A stretch of 24,212 nucleotides of DNA from an uncultured Megasphaera sp. (lineage in GTDB: Bacteria; Bacillota; Negativicutes; Veillonellales; Megasphaeraceae): NCBI RefSeq assembly GCF_958350005.1, contig NZ_CATWFF010000010.1:1-24212 (forward strand). The letters run 5' to 3'. Made by a program: the position numbers and the translations under genes. The notes under the pieces are model-generated. The model ran no database searches and was not told the origin of the DNA. It saw nothing but the letters and a program-made list of their open reading frames with translations. How positions within the stretch are numbered: the first letter of the stretch is position 1; the number at the start of each line of letters is the position of its first letter. Of this stretch, positions 1-6,718 are shown piece after piece.

Positions 1-5
1 ATACC

Positions 6-869
6 ATGAATATTGTATCGAAAAAAGTTATTATTACAGCAGCTGTAACTGGTGCTTGGCCTAAAAAAGAAAATAATCCTAATGTTCCTATGACCCCGCA
101 GGAAATTGCTGATGATGTGTATGATTGCTGGCAGGCTGGTGCGGCTATGGCCCATCTGCATATGCGGGATGACCAGGGGAATGGGACAATGGATGTTCGT
201 AAATTCCGCGAGACTATGCAGCTTTTACGGGAACAGCATCCAGATTGCAATATTATCATTAATATGACCACGTCAGGTGATTTGCAGGCAACAGAAGAAA
301 CGCGGCAGCTTCATTTAAAAGAACTTCGGCCAGAAATGGCTTCGTATGATTGTGGTTCTATGAACTGGCTTCACTCGGGATTATTTTTAAATTCCCCCAG
401 CTTTTTGACTGAATTGGGAAAGACAATGCTAGCTTATAACGTGAAACCTGAAATTGAAGTCTTTGATCCCGGTATGATCGGCAATGCAGCGTACTATCAG
501 AAAAAAGGCATTTTACAAGGGAAGCTCCATTTTCAGATGTGCATGGGATGTGCCAATGGTATACCTGGTTCTGTAAAAAATCTTGTATTTATGAAGGAAA
601 CAATGGAATCTCTGTGCCCAGGTTCTACGTGGTCTGCTTTTGGTGTAGGGCAGAGCGCTATGGAAATTATGTATTCGACAATTGCTCTTGGCGGACACCT
701 TCGTGTAGGCATGGAAGACAATGTTATGTACAGCAAGGGTGTATTGGCAAAGAACAATCGTCAGTTTGTTGAACGAGCACGTCGCTGTATTGAAGAATTT
801 GGTAAGCAAGCAGCTACAGCTGATGAAGCAAGAGTTATTTTGGGATTAGCCGATAAGAGAAAGGAATAA
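6..869 (+). CDS. Beta-keto acid cleavage enzyme (BKACE / Kce family)
   Basis: This 287-residue protein belongs to the BKACE family (DUF849), zinc-dependent TIM-barrel enzymes. They react a beta-keto acid with acetyl-CoA to give acetoacetate and a new acyl-CoA; the best-known member, Kce of lysine fermentation, acts on 3-keto-5-aminohexanoate. Seen in the sequence: the N-terminal TAAVTGAWPK strand, the metal-binding HLHMRD motif (H50, H52), the GHLRVGMEDN motif near the end (E237, probable metal ligand; R233) and the family's usual length. The position that is Glu14 in Kce (TGAE) is Trp18 here, so substrate or metal coordination may differ. The ATG at 6 matches where family members start, but its ribosome-binding site would lie outside the window. 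The next gene starts 7 bases after the stop. The family is clear; the substrate cannot be told from sequence, and no lysine-fermentation genes are visible. The gene is AT-rich compared with genes after 2660. Confidence 0.9.
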   Translation: MNIVSKKVIITAAVTGAWPKKENNPNVPMTPQEIADDVYDCWQAGAAMAHLHMRDDQGNGTMDVRKFRETMQLLREQHPDCNIIINMTTSGDLQATEETRQLHLKELRPEMASYDCGSMNWLHSGLFLNSPSFLTELGKTMLAYNVKPEIEVFDPGMIGNAAYYQKKGILQGKLHFQMCMGCANGIPGSVKNLVFMKETMESLCPGSTWSAFGVGQSAMEIMYSTIALGGHLRVGMEDNVMYSKGVLAKNNRQFVERARRCIEEFGKQAATADEARVILGLADKRKE

Positions 870-876
870 GATAGCG

Positions 877-1065
877 ATGACCTGGGGACCTTATTTTATG
901 TATTATCGTTGCCCAGCTTGTCAGAAATTGTTTAAATATGACTTGGCCTTGCTGGAACAGGCTGGCAATACATTTGGGACTTGTCCAGCCTGCGGCATGC
1001 CGGGACGGCTTTGCTGCGAGGGAGCCTGTATTCCGGACGATAGTATGTATGAAGAAGTAGAGTAA
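877..1065 (+). CDS. Small zinc-ribbon protein of unknown function
   Basis: A 62-residue protein with two CPAC pairs (C12/C15 and C36/C39) about 20 residues apart, the layout of a small zinc ribbon. Further cysteines follow at 46, 47 and 51, and the C-terminus is acidic. It starts seven bases after the BKACE stop, with AAGGAA at 861-866 as a ribosome-binding site about ten bases upstream; an internal ATG at 898 is a possible alternative start. The tight spacing says it is co-transcribed with the cleavage enzyme and the transporter that follows. I do not recognise a named family. It could be a structural or metal-handling partner or a nucleic-acid-binding protein, and nothing in it settles which. 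Conserved cysteine spacing and operon context make it a likely real gene. Confidence 0.7.
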   Translation: MTWGPYFMYYRCPACQKLFKYDLALLEQAGNTFGTCPACGMPGRLCCEGACIPDDSMYEEVE

Positions 1066-1100
1066 TTTGTATTTTTGTTCGTGTATATCAGGAGGATATG

Positions 1101-2474
1101 ATGAGTCAGACGACACATAAAACAAAACGAACGTTTACCGATAAATTTATCGACTTTAGTTTGAATTATATACCTGATTCCATGGTCTTTGTATTGGGAC
1201 TTACCGTATTTGTCTTCATATTGGCTTATGTATGTACAGATACCACTATATGGGGATTGATAGAAGATTATGCGAAAGGATTTTGGGAACTCTTAAGTTT
1301 TTCCATGCAAATGTGTTTGATGATGATCAGTGGATTTGTTATTGCAAATGCTCGGCCTGTTCGTCGAGCAATTATTCGTCTTATTGACTGGCCGAAAACG
1401 CGTGGTGGTACGATTCTGTTATTTGCGCTGTTGACAGGTGCTATTTCCTGGCTTCATTGGGGTGTAGGACTCATGGCCACCATTATTATGGGGCGTGAAA
1501 TTGCAATCCGTAAAAAAGGACAGGGCATTCACTATGCCTTTATTGTAGCCATGGCCTATACGAGTATGAATATTATGGCTAATGGCATTTCGCAGGCAGC
1601 TCCTTTATTAGCTGCGACGCCAGGGAATTTTATGGAAACATTAATGGGAGGCATTGTACCAATTAATCACACATCATTGTCTCCTTATATGATGACGTTT
1701 CTATTTTTAGAATTAATTTCTTTGCCAATCATGTATTATTTCCTTATGCCCAAAAAAGAAAAAGCTGTAGAAATCAGCGAAGAGCTATATCAGGAATTTA
1801 CTCGTTCTGATGCTGATGCAGCTCCAGCTAAGGCGTTGACGCCGGCCGAACGATGGGAAAGGTCCCGTGTTTTGAATACGTTAATTTCTCTTTTGATACT
1901 TGTTTGGTTTGGTGAACATATTATTGCTGAAGGCGTAAGCAAGATCAATTTGAATACGATTAACTTTGCTCTTTTTGGGTTAGGCTTATTGCTTCATGAT
2001 TCACCGCACAGTTATGTGGAATCAGTTAAAGAAGGCGCGACAACGGTTTATGGCGTCATCATTCAATTTCCGTTATATGCTGGAATTTTTGGATTAATCA
2101 GTTTTTCAGGACTAGCCGATGAAATTACGCATTGGTTTATTTCTATTGCAACTCCAGGAACCTATCCGTGGATTGTATTTATTTACACGGGTATTATGGA
2201 TTTCTTTGTTCCTTCAGCCGGTTCTAAGTTTGTTATTGAAGCACCGTATTTGATCCCCGCAGCGCAACAGCTCGGGGTACCGATTTCGCAGGTTATCAAT
2301 GCGTATGGTACAGGTGCTCAAATGGCTAATTTGATTCAGCCATTCTGGGCTATTGCTTATCTTGCTGCATTCCGATTGAAATTCCAGGAAATATTGCCAT
2401 TTACCTTTATGCTATGGCTGTTTGTATTTATTGCTGGTAGTTTGTGGTTTTTAATTTTCCCGTTTGGCTGGTAA
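1101..2474 (+). CDS. Short-chain fatty acid transporter, AtoE family (AT-rich copy)
   Basis: A 457-residue integral membrane protein of the AtoE/SCFA_trans family, which moves short-chain fatty acids such as acetoacetate or butyrate across the cytoplasmic membrane. Seen: about ten to twelve hydrophobic segments, a charged cytoplasmic loop around residues 215-250, and the conserved C-terminal signature PSAGSKFVIEAP, also present as PSGGSKWVIEAP in the paralogue downstream. There is an ATG at 1098 and another at 1101. The GGAGG at 1091-1095 is only two bases from the first and five from the second, so 1101 is preferred. It follows the BKACE and zinc-ribbon genes and shares their AT-rich composition. 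In this setting it may import the substrate or export acetoacetate or a product acid. The direction and the ion coupled to it cannot be read from sequence. Confidence 0.9.
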   Translation: MSQTTHKTKRTFTDKFIDFSLNYIPDSMVFVLGLTVFVFILAYVCTDTTIWGLIEDYAKGFWELLSFSMQMCLMMISGFVIANARPVRRAIIRLIDWPKTRGGTILLFALLTGAISWLHWGVGLMATIIMGREIAIRKKGQGIHYAFIVAMAYTSMNIMANGISQAAPLLAATPGNFMETLMGGIVPINHTSLSPYMMTFLFLELISLPIMYYFLMPKKEKAVEISEELYQEFTRSDADAAPAKALTPAERWERSRVLNTLISLLILVWFGEHIIAEGVSKINLNTINFALFGLGLLLHDSPHSYVESVKEGATTVYGVIIQFPLYAGIFGLISFSGLADEITHWFISIATPGTYPWIVFIYTGIMDFFVPSAGSKFVIEAPYLIPAAQQLGVPISQVINAYGTGAQMANLIQPFWAIAYLAAFRLKFQEILPFTFMLWLFVFIAGSLWFLIFPFGW

Positions 2475-2498
2475 AAATATGAATTTTATTCATTCAAT

Positions 2499-2541
2499 TC
2501 GTGACTTTCGTGAATTCACGTTTTGGATCGACTTGTCACGA
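2499..2541. promoter_or_regulatory. Nested inverted repeats, possible operator
   Basis: Four pentamer half-sites lie in 43 bases of the gap between the two transporter genes: CGTGA at 2500 and 2509, and TCACG at 2516 and 2536. The inner pair forms the perfect palindrome CGTGAATTCACG (2509-2520), and the outer pair extends to TCGTGAC/GTCACGA. No strong terminator T-run follows, apart from four T after the inner palindrome. This fits a regulator-binding site controlling the second transporter operon. The rest of the gap (2475-2662) shows no convincing promoter. Confidence 0.45.
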
Positions 2542-2662
2542 TAGTCTACTTGTTCTAGGTAGTATTCATTTGCATCCTGTCGTACACTATAGCCATAAAG
2601 AACGTGGCAGAACGATATATCTTATGGCTACTGAACAAAAAAACGAGAGGAGCGTGTATGCA

Positions 2663-4036
2663 GTGAGTACACAACAGAAAAAGCAGTTTACTGATCATTT
2701 TACCGACTTTGCGCATAAGTGGGTGCCCGACTCCTACGTCATCGCCCTGGTACTGACGATTGTCGCCTTTTTAATGGCCCTGGGGCTGACCCCGTCAGGA
2801 CCGTTTGACATCGTCATTTCCTGGGGCAAAGGATTCTGGACCTTGCTGGCTTTTGCCATGCAGATGTCCCTTATCGTCATTACCGGCTATGCCCTGGCGA
2901 CGACGCCCATTTGTACGCGCCTTATTTCTTCGGTGTGCAGCAAGCCCGGGTCGGCAACGGCTGTGTATGTATATGCCGTATTGCTGTCTGCCGTAGGGTA
3001 TTACCTGAACTGGGGATTTGGCCTGGTCTTTGCTGCTCTTATTTGTAAAAACCTGGCTACCCAGGCAGAACGAAAAGGTATTTTCATCGATTACCGGTAT
3101 TTATGCGGCGCCGCATGGACGCCATTTTATATCTGGCACATGGGACTTTCCGGTTCGGCACCGCTGCTGGTGGCAACGGCAGACCACTTCATGGTCAAGG
3201 AAATTGGCGTCATTCCCATTTCCATGACGATTTTCCATCCGTATAACCTGATTCTGACAGCTGTTTCTGTCATTGCCATTGTTGCCCTGTTTGGGTTTAT
3301 CTTAAAACCGAAGCACAAGGAAAACATGATTTCCATTTCCCAGTGGAATCCCGATCTGGTCGTGCCGGAAACGCTGCCTAAAGAAGAAAAGAAAGTCATT
3401 AAGACGCCGAGCGAATGGGTTACGTATACGCCGTGGTGCTCCTATATCGTCGGCCTCATGTTCCTGACGTACTTGTTCTATCATTTCTTTATCCTCGGCA
3501 AATCCCTGGATATTAACGTATTGAATTTCCTGTTCCTGACGCTTATTATCTGGCTGTACGGCTCACCGGCAGCTCTGCTGAAAGCTGTAAAAGCGTCGAC
3601 GCCGGCTGCCTGGGGTGTTATCCTGCAGTTCCCGTTCTATGCCGGAATCTACGGCATCATGAAGTATACGGGCCTGGTCGACACGATTGCTGCCTGGGTT
3701 ATCGCCTTCAGCACGGAAACGACATTCCCGGCTATTGCCGCTATCCTGACCGGATTTATTAGCTACTTCATCCCGTCTGGCGGCAGCAAATGGGTTATTG
3801 AAGCGCCCTTCCTCATTCCGGCCGGACAGGCTCTGGGTATTCACGATGCACAGACCGTCATTGCCTATATGTTTGGCGGTGACTTGACGGCTCTCGTACA
3901 GCCCTTCTTCGCCGTTCCCTTCATGGCGGTATGCGGACTGGAATTCAAAGATTTCGTTGGATACAGCTTCGTTGCCTTTATCGTACTCGGGTTAATCATG
4001 GTACTGGGACTGACATTCCTGCCCTTTACCGTCTAA
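2663..4036 (+). CDS. Short-chain fatty acid transporter, AtoE family (GC-rich copy)
   Basis: A 457-residue paralogue of the transporter encoded at 1101-2474, same family and predicted cytoplasmic-membrane location. Seen: many hydrophobic segments, the PSGGSKWVIEAP signature and a matching N-terminus (QFTDHFTDF here, TFTDKFIDF there). The frame stays open upstream to 2501, but the extra residues have no counterpart in the paralogue. The GTG at 2663 is preferred: it has AGAGGAG at 2646-2652 ten bases upstream and places the N-terminus level with the paralogue. An ATG at 2624 is an alternative with a weaker ribosome-binding site. Codon choice is GC-rich (GTC, CTG, GCC) in contrast to the first copy, so the pair probably did not arise by recent local duplication. 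The 3-hydroxyacyl dehydrogenase follows 36 bases later, which suggests they work together on imported or exported short-chain acids. Confidence 0.88.
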   Translation: MSTQQKKQFTDHFTDFAHKWVPDSYVIALVLTIVAFLMALGLTPSGPFDIVISWGKGFWTLLAFAMQMSLIVITGYALATTPICTRLISSVCSKPGSATAVYVYAVLLSAVGYYLNWGFGLVFAALICKNLATQAERKGIFIDYRYLCGAAWTPFYIWHMGLSGSAPLLVATADHFMVKEIGVIPISMTIFHPYNLILTAVSVIAIVALFGFILKPKHKENMISISQWNPDLVVPETLPKEEKKVIKTPSEWVTYTPWCSYIVGLMFLTYLFYHFFILGKSLDINVLNFLFLTLIIWLYGSPAALLKAVKASTPAAWGVILQFPFYAGIYGIMKYTGLVDTIAAWVIAFSTETTFPAIAAILTGFISYFIPSGGSKWVIEAPFLIPAGQALGIHDAQTVIAYMFGGDLTALVQPFFAVPFMAVCGLEFKDFVGYSFVAFIVLGLIMVLGLTFLPFTV

Positions 4037-4072
4037 TAATACTACTACTATACAGAAAGAAGGTACACATCT

Positions 4073-5032
4073 ATGAAACAGTTAAAGGACATTAAGACGA
4101 TTTGCAATTTAGGCTGCGGCACCATGGGATTCGGCACGGCTATCGCCTTTGCCAAGAGCGGCTATGAAGTCAACATGTTTGGCCGGAAAGATGCCAGTAT
4201 TGAACGGGCCATGAAAAATATTCATCTTACGCTGGAAAACATGAAAGCCAATGATTTGCTGACAGCAGAAGAAGAAAAGGGGCTGCTCAGCCGGATTCAC
4301 GGCGTGACGACGCTGAAAGATGCAGCAGCCAATGCGGATTTCGTCATCGAATCTGTTGCCGAAGACATGAAGGTCAAACAGGCCGTATACAGTGAAATGG
4401 AAGAATACCTGGGTGAAGATATCATTTTCGCAACCGATTCGTCTGGTCTGCTGCCGTCGGAAGTAGCAGCCATTTTAAAACATCCCCAGCGCTTCGTCGT
4501 CGCTCATTTCTGGAATCCGCCGCACCTCATTCCGCTGGTAGAAGTCGTACCGGGCAAAGATACGAGCCAGGAAACGGTGGATATTACGTGGAAACTGATG
4601 GAAAAAATCGGCAAAAAGCCTGTAGCCCTGCTGAAAGAAGCACCGGGATTTGTAGGCAACCGCCTGCAGTTTGCCCTGCTCCGGGAAGCACTGCACTGCG
4701 TACAGGAAGGAATTGCTACGGCAGAAGCAGTTGACGCTATCTGCAAGTACAGCATTGGCCGCCGTCTGGGCGTTACAGGACCGATTGAAACGGCGGACCT
4801 GGGCGGCCTCGATATATTCTACAATATTTCGGCTTATTTGAATGCCGATCTGGCTGATGACAAAACGGGCTCGGCTGTTATGAAGAAATGCGTCGATGAA
4901 GGCAATTTAGGCGCCAAGACCGGCACGGGTCTGTACCAGTGGAAGCCGGAAGATCTGGCCAATATTAAGCGGACAAGAGAAGAAATTTTGATTGAATGGC
5001 TGAAAAAAGACGAAGCAGGTCAGAAATTCTAA
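4073..5032 (+). CDS. 3-hydroxyacyl-CoA dehydrogenase family oxidoreductase
   Basis: A 319-residue two-domain dehydrogenase that oxidises a 3-hydroxy group to a 3-keto group with NAD(P). Seen: N-terminal Rossmann fold with G14-C-G16-T-M-G19; the usual acidic residue after the second strand is replaced by FGRK (36-39), which may favour NADP. The catalytic segment AHFWNPPHLIPLVEVV holds H145 and E157, and N196 lies in PGFVGNR. The C-terminal helical domain follows. The TDSSGLLPSE stretch (121-130) resembles carnitine dehydrogenase and lambda-crystallin-type members that act on free hydroxy acids more than the SNTSS stretch of CoA-linked enzymes. That would fit a BKACE partner, which needs a free beta-keto acid. 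The start is supported by an AGAAAGAAGG ribosome-binding site. The family is secure; the free-acid substrate and cofactor preference are inferences. Confidence 0.88.
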   Translation: MKQLKDIKTICNLGCGTMGFGTAIAFAKSGYEVNMFGRKDASIERAMKNIHLTLENMKANDLLTAEEEKGLLSRIHGVTTLKDAAANADFVIESVAEDMKVKQAVYSEMEEYLGEDIIFATDSSGLLPSEVAAILKHPQRFVVAHFWNPPHLIPLVEVVPGKDTSQETVDITWKLMEKIGKKPVALLKEAPGFVGNRLQFALLREALHCVQEGIATAEAVDAICKYSIGRRLGVTGPIETADLGGLDIFYNISAYLNADLADDKTGSAVMKKCVDEGNLGAKTGTGLYQWKPEDLANIKRTREEILIEWLKKDEAGQKF

Positions 5033-5052
5033 TCTGTTTAGAGGAAATTGTG

Positions 5053-5095
5053 AATCCTCCTGGAATGAGCTGCACCTTATTTCGGGAGGATTTTT
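5053..5095 (+). terminator. Terminator-like hairpin between dehydrogenase and CoA-transferase
   Basis: Bases 5053-5069 pair with 5076-5092 over 17 positions, three of them G-U, leaving a six-base loop (CTGCAC), and the descending arm runs into five T (5091-5095). Only 27 bases remain before the next start codon, with no room for a full promoter. Genes downstream would then depend on read-through. GAGGA at 5041-5045 can pair instead with TCCTC at 5055-5059, which would disrupt the base of this stem, as in an attenuator. Confidence 0.65.
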
Positions 5096-5122
5096 CCATA
5101 CCTAGTAGAGGAGTGAAGCATC

Positions 5123-6703
5123 ATGAAGAACGTCCCTGTAGTGACAGCTGCACAGGCGGCAGAACTGATAAAAGACAACGATTTTGTAACGGTTAACGGA
5201 TTTTTATGCTCCGCCCAGCCGGAAGCACTGACGACGGCGTTGGAACAGCGTTTTCTGCAGACCGGATCGCCGCGGGATCTGACTTTGTATTACTGCGCCG
5301 GACAGGGGAATGCCGACGGGCGCGGCGGCGAGCACTTTGCCCATGAAGGACTGCTCAAGCGGGCCATTTTGGGTCACTGGAGCACAGTGCCGGCTATTAC
5401 GGCCCTGGTCAATGCCAATAAGGCCGAAGGCTATAATTTTCCCCAGGGAACGCTGGCTCAGCACTATCGCGACGTAGCAGCCCGGCGGATTGGCACCTTC
5501 ACCAATGTCGGTCTCGATACCTTTGTAGATCCGCGCATCAGCGGCGGGAAAATGAACGATATTTCCAAAGACGACCTCGTCGAATTTCACGTCATTAATG
5601 GTGAAGAACAGCTGTTTTATCCGCGCATGACCATGAATGTAGCGCTTATTCGCGGCACCTATGCCGACGAATGGGGCAACATTGACATGACGAAAGAAGT
5701 ATCGCCTATTGACGCCCTGGCTCAGGCTCAGGCCGTGCATAACTGCGGCGGCCTGGTTATCGTTCAGGTCGAAAAAGTACTGAAAGGGGGCACGCTGGAT
5801 CCGAAGCTGGTGAAAATACCGGGCATTTATGTCGATTATCTGGTAGAAGCAGAAGAGGAAGCACACCAGTACCAGTCGTATAACCACAACTACGATCCTT
5901 CAGTCTGCGGAAAAGGGCTCGTCTCCGTTTCATCCCTGAAACCGGCACCGCTTAATGCCAAAAAGGTCATTGCCCGCCGGGCGGCCATGGAATTGCTCCA
6001 TATGAGCAGTGCCGCCGTCATCAATCTGGGCATTGGCATTCCGGAACTGGTGTCGGCTGTTGCTGCCGAAGAAGGAATTGGCGATGGCCTGACCATGACT
6101 GTAGAAGCCGGTGCTATTGGCGGTATTCCCCTGGGCGGCACGCGGTTTGGTGCCAGCGTCAATGCCGAATGCTATCTCGACCAGGTATCGCAGTTTGATT
6201 TCTACGACGGCGGCGGCCTGGATCTGGCCTGCCTGGGCATGGCCCAGTGTGACGATCAGGGCAATGTCAACGTCGGTAAATTCGGTACCCGCATTGCCGG
6301 CTGCGGCGGGTTTATCAATATTTCGCAGAATACGGAAAACGTCATTTTCTGCGGCACCTTTACGGCTAATGGCCTGAAAGAATCCTTTGAAGACGGCGTA
6401 CTGCATATTCATCAGGAAGGCAAGGTCAAAAAATTCCTCAGTCATATCGATCAGATTACCTTCAGCGGCTCTTACGCCCGCAAACATCATCAGAACGTAT
6501 TGTATGTAACGGAACGGGCTGTATTTGCCATGAAAGAAGACGGCCTGCACCTGATTGAAATTGCACCAGGCGCAGATTTGCAGAAAGATATTCTCGACCA
6601 GATGGAATTTACGCCGATTATGGAAGATGTCAAGCTCATGGACAGCCGCCTGTTTCAGGAAGAACCCATGGATTTGCGCAGCCATCGGCAGGCCGTAGGG
6701 TAA
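5123..6703 (+). CDS. Acetate/propionate-type CoA-transferase (family I, fused subunits)
   Basis: A 526-residue family I CoA-transferase in which the alpha- and beta-like halves are fused in one chain, as in propionate CoA-transferase (Pct) and YdiF. It swaps CoA between an acyl-CoA and a free acid through a glutamyl-CoA thioester. Seen: an N-terminal half with the HWSTVPA and FPQGTL stretches, a linker near 255-280, and the C-terminal half with TVEAGAIGGIPLGG, whose E328 is the catalytic glutamate. The run FDFYDGGGLD is nearly identical to M. elsdenii Pct from memory. GAGGAG lies just upstream of the ATG. It sits behind the terminator-like hairpin and 15 bases before the oxidoreductase. It could recycle CoA from acyl-CoA made by the BKACE onto acetate, or activate acetoacetate. 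The family is certain, the preferred acids are not. Confidence 0.92.
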   Translation: MKNVPVVTAAQAAELIKDNDFVTVNGFLCSAQPEALTTALEQRFLQTGSPRDLTLYYCAGQGNADGRGGEHFAHEGLLKRAILGHWSTVPAITALVNANKAEGYNFPQGTLAQHYRDVAARRIGTFTNVGLDTFVDPRISGGKMNDISKDDLVEFHVINGEEQLFYPRMTMNVALIRGTYADEWGNIDMTKEVSPIDALAQAQAVHNCGGLVIVQVEKVLKGGTLDPKLVKIPGIYVDYLVEAEEEAHQYQSYNHNYDPSVCGKGLVSVSSLKPAPLNAKKVIARRAAMELLHMSSAAVINLGIGIPELVSAVAAEEGIGDGLTMTVEAGAIGGIPLGGTRFGASVNAECYLDQVSQFDFYDGGGLDLACLGMAQCDDQGNVNVGKFGTRIAGCGGFINISQNTENVIFCGTFTANGLKESFEDGVLHIHQEGKVKKFLSHIDQITFSGSYARKHHQNVLYVTERAVFAMKEDGLHLIEIAPGADLQKDILDQMEFTPIMEDVKLMDSRLFQEEPMDLRSHRQAVG

Positions 6704-6718
6704 GGAAAGGAGATAGCC

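Noticed and set aside
2501..2662. Upstream extension of the second transporter
   Set aside because: The 54 extra residues have no match in the paralogue and cover the palindromic repeats; a good ribosome-binding site serves GTG 2663.
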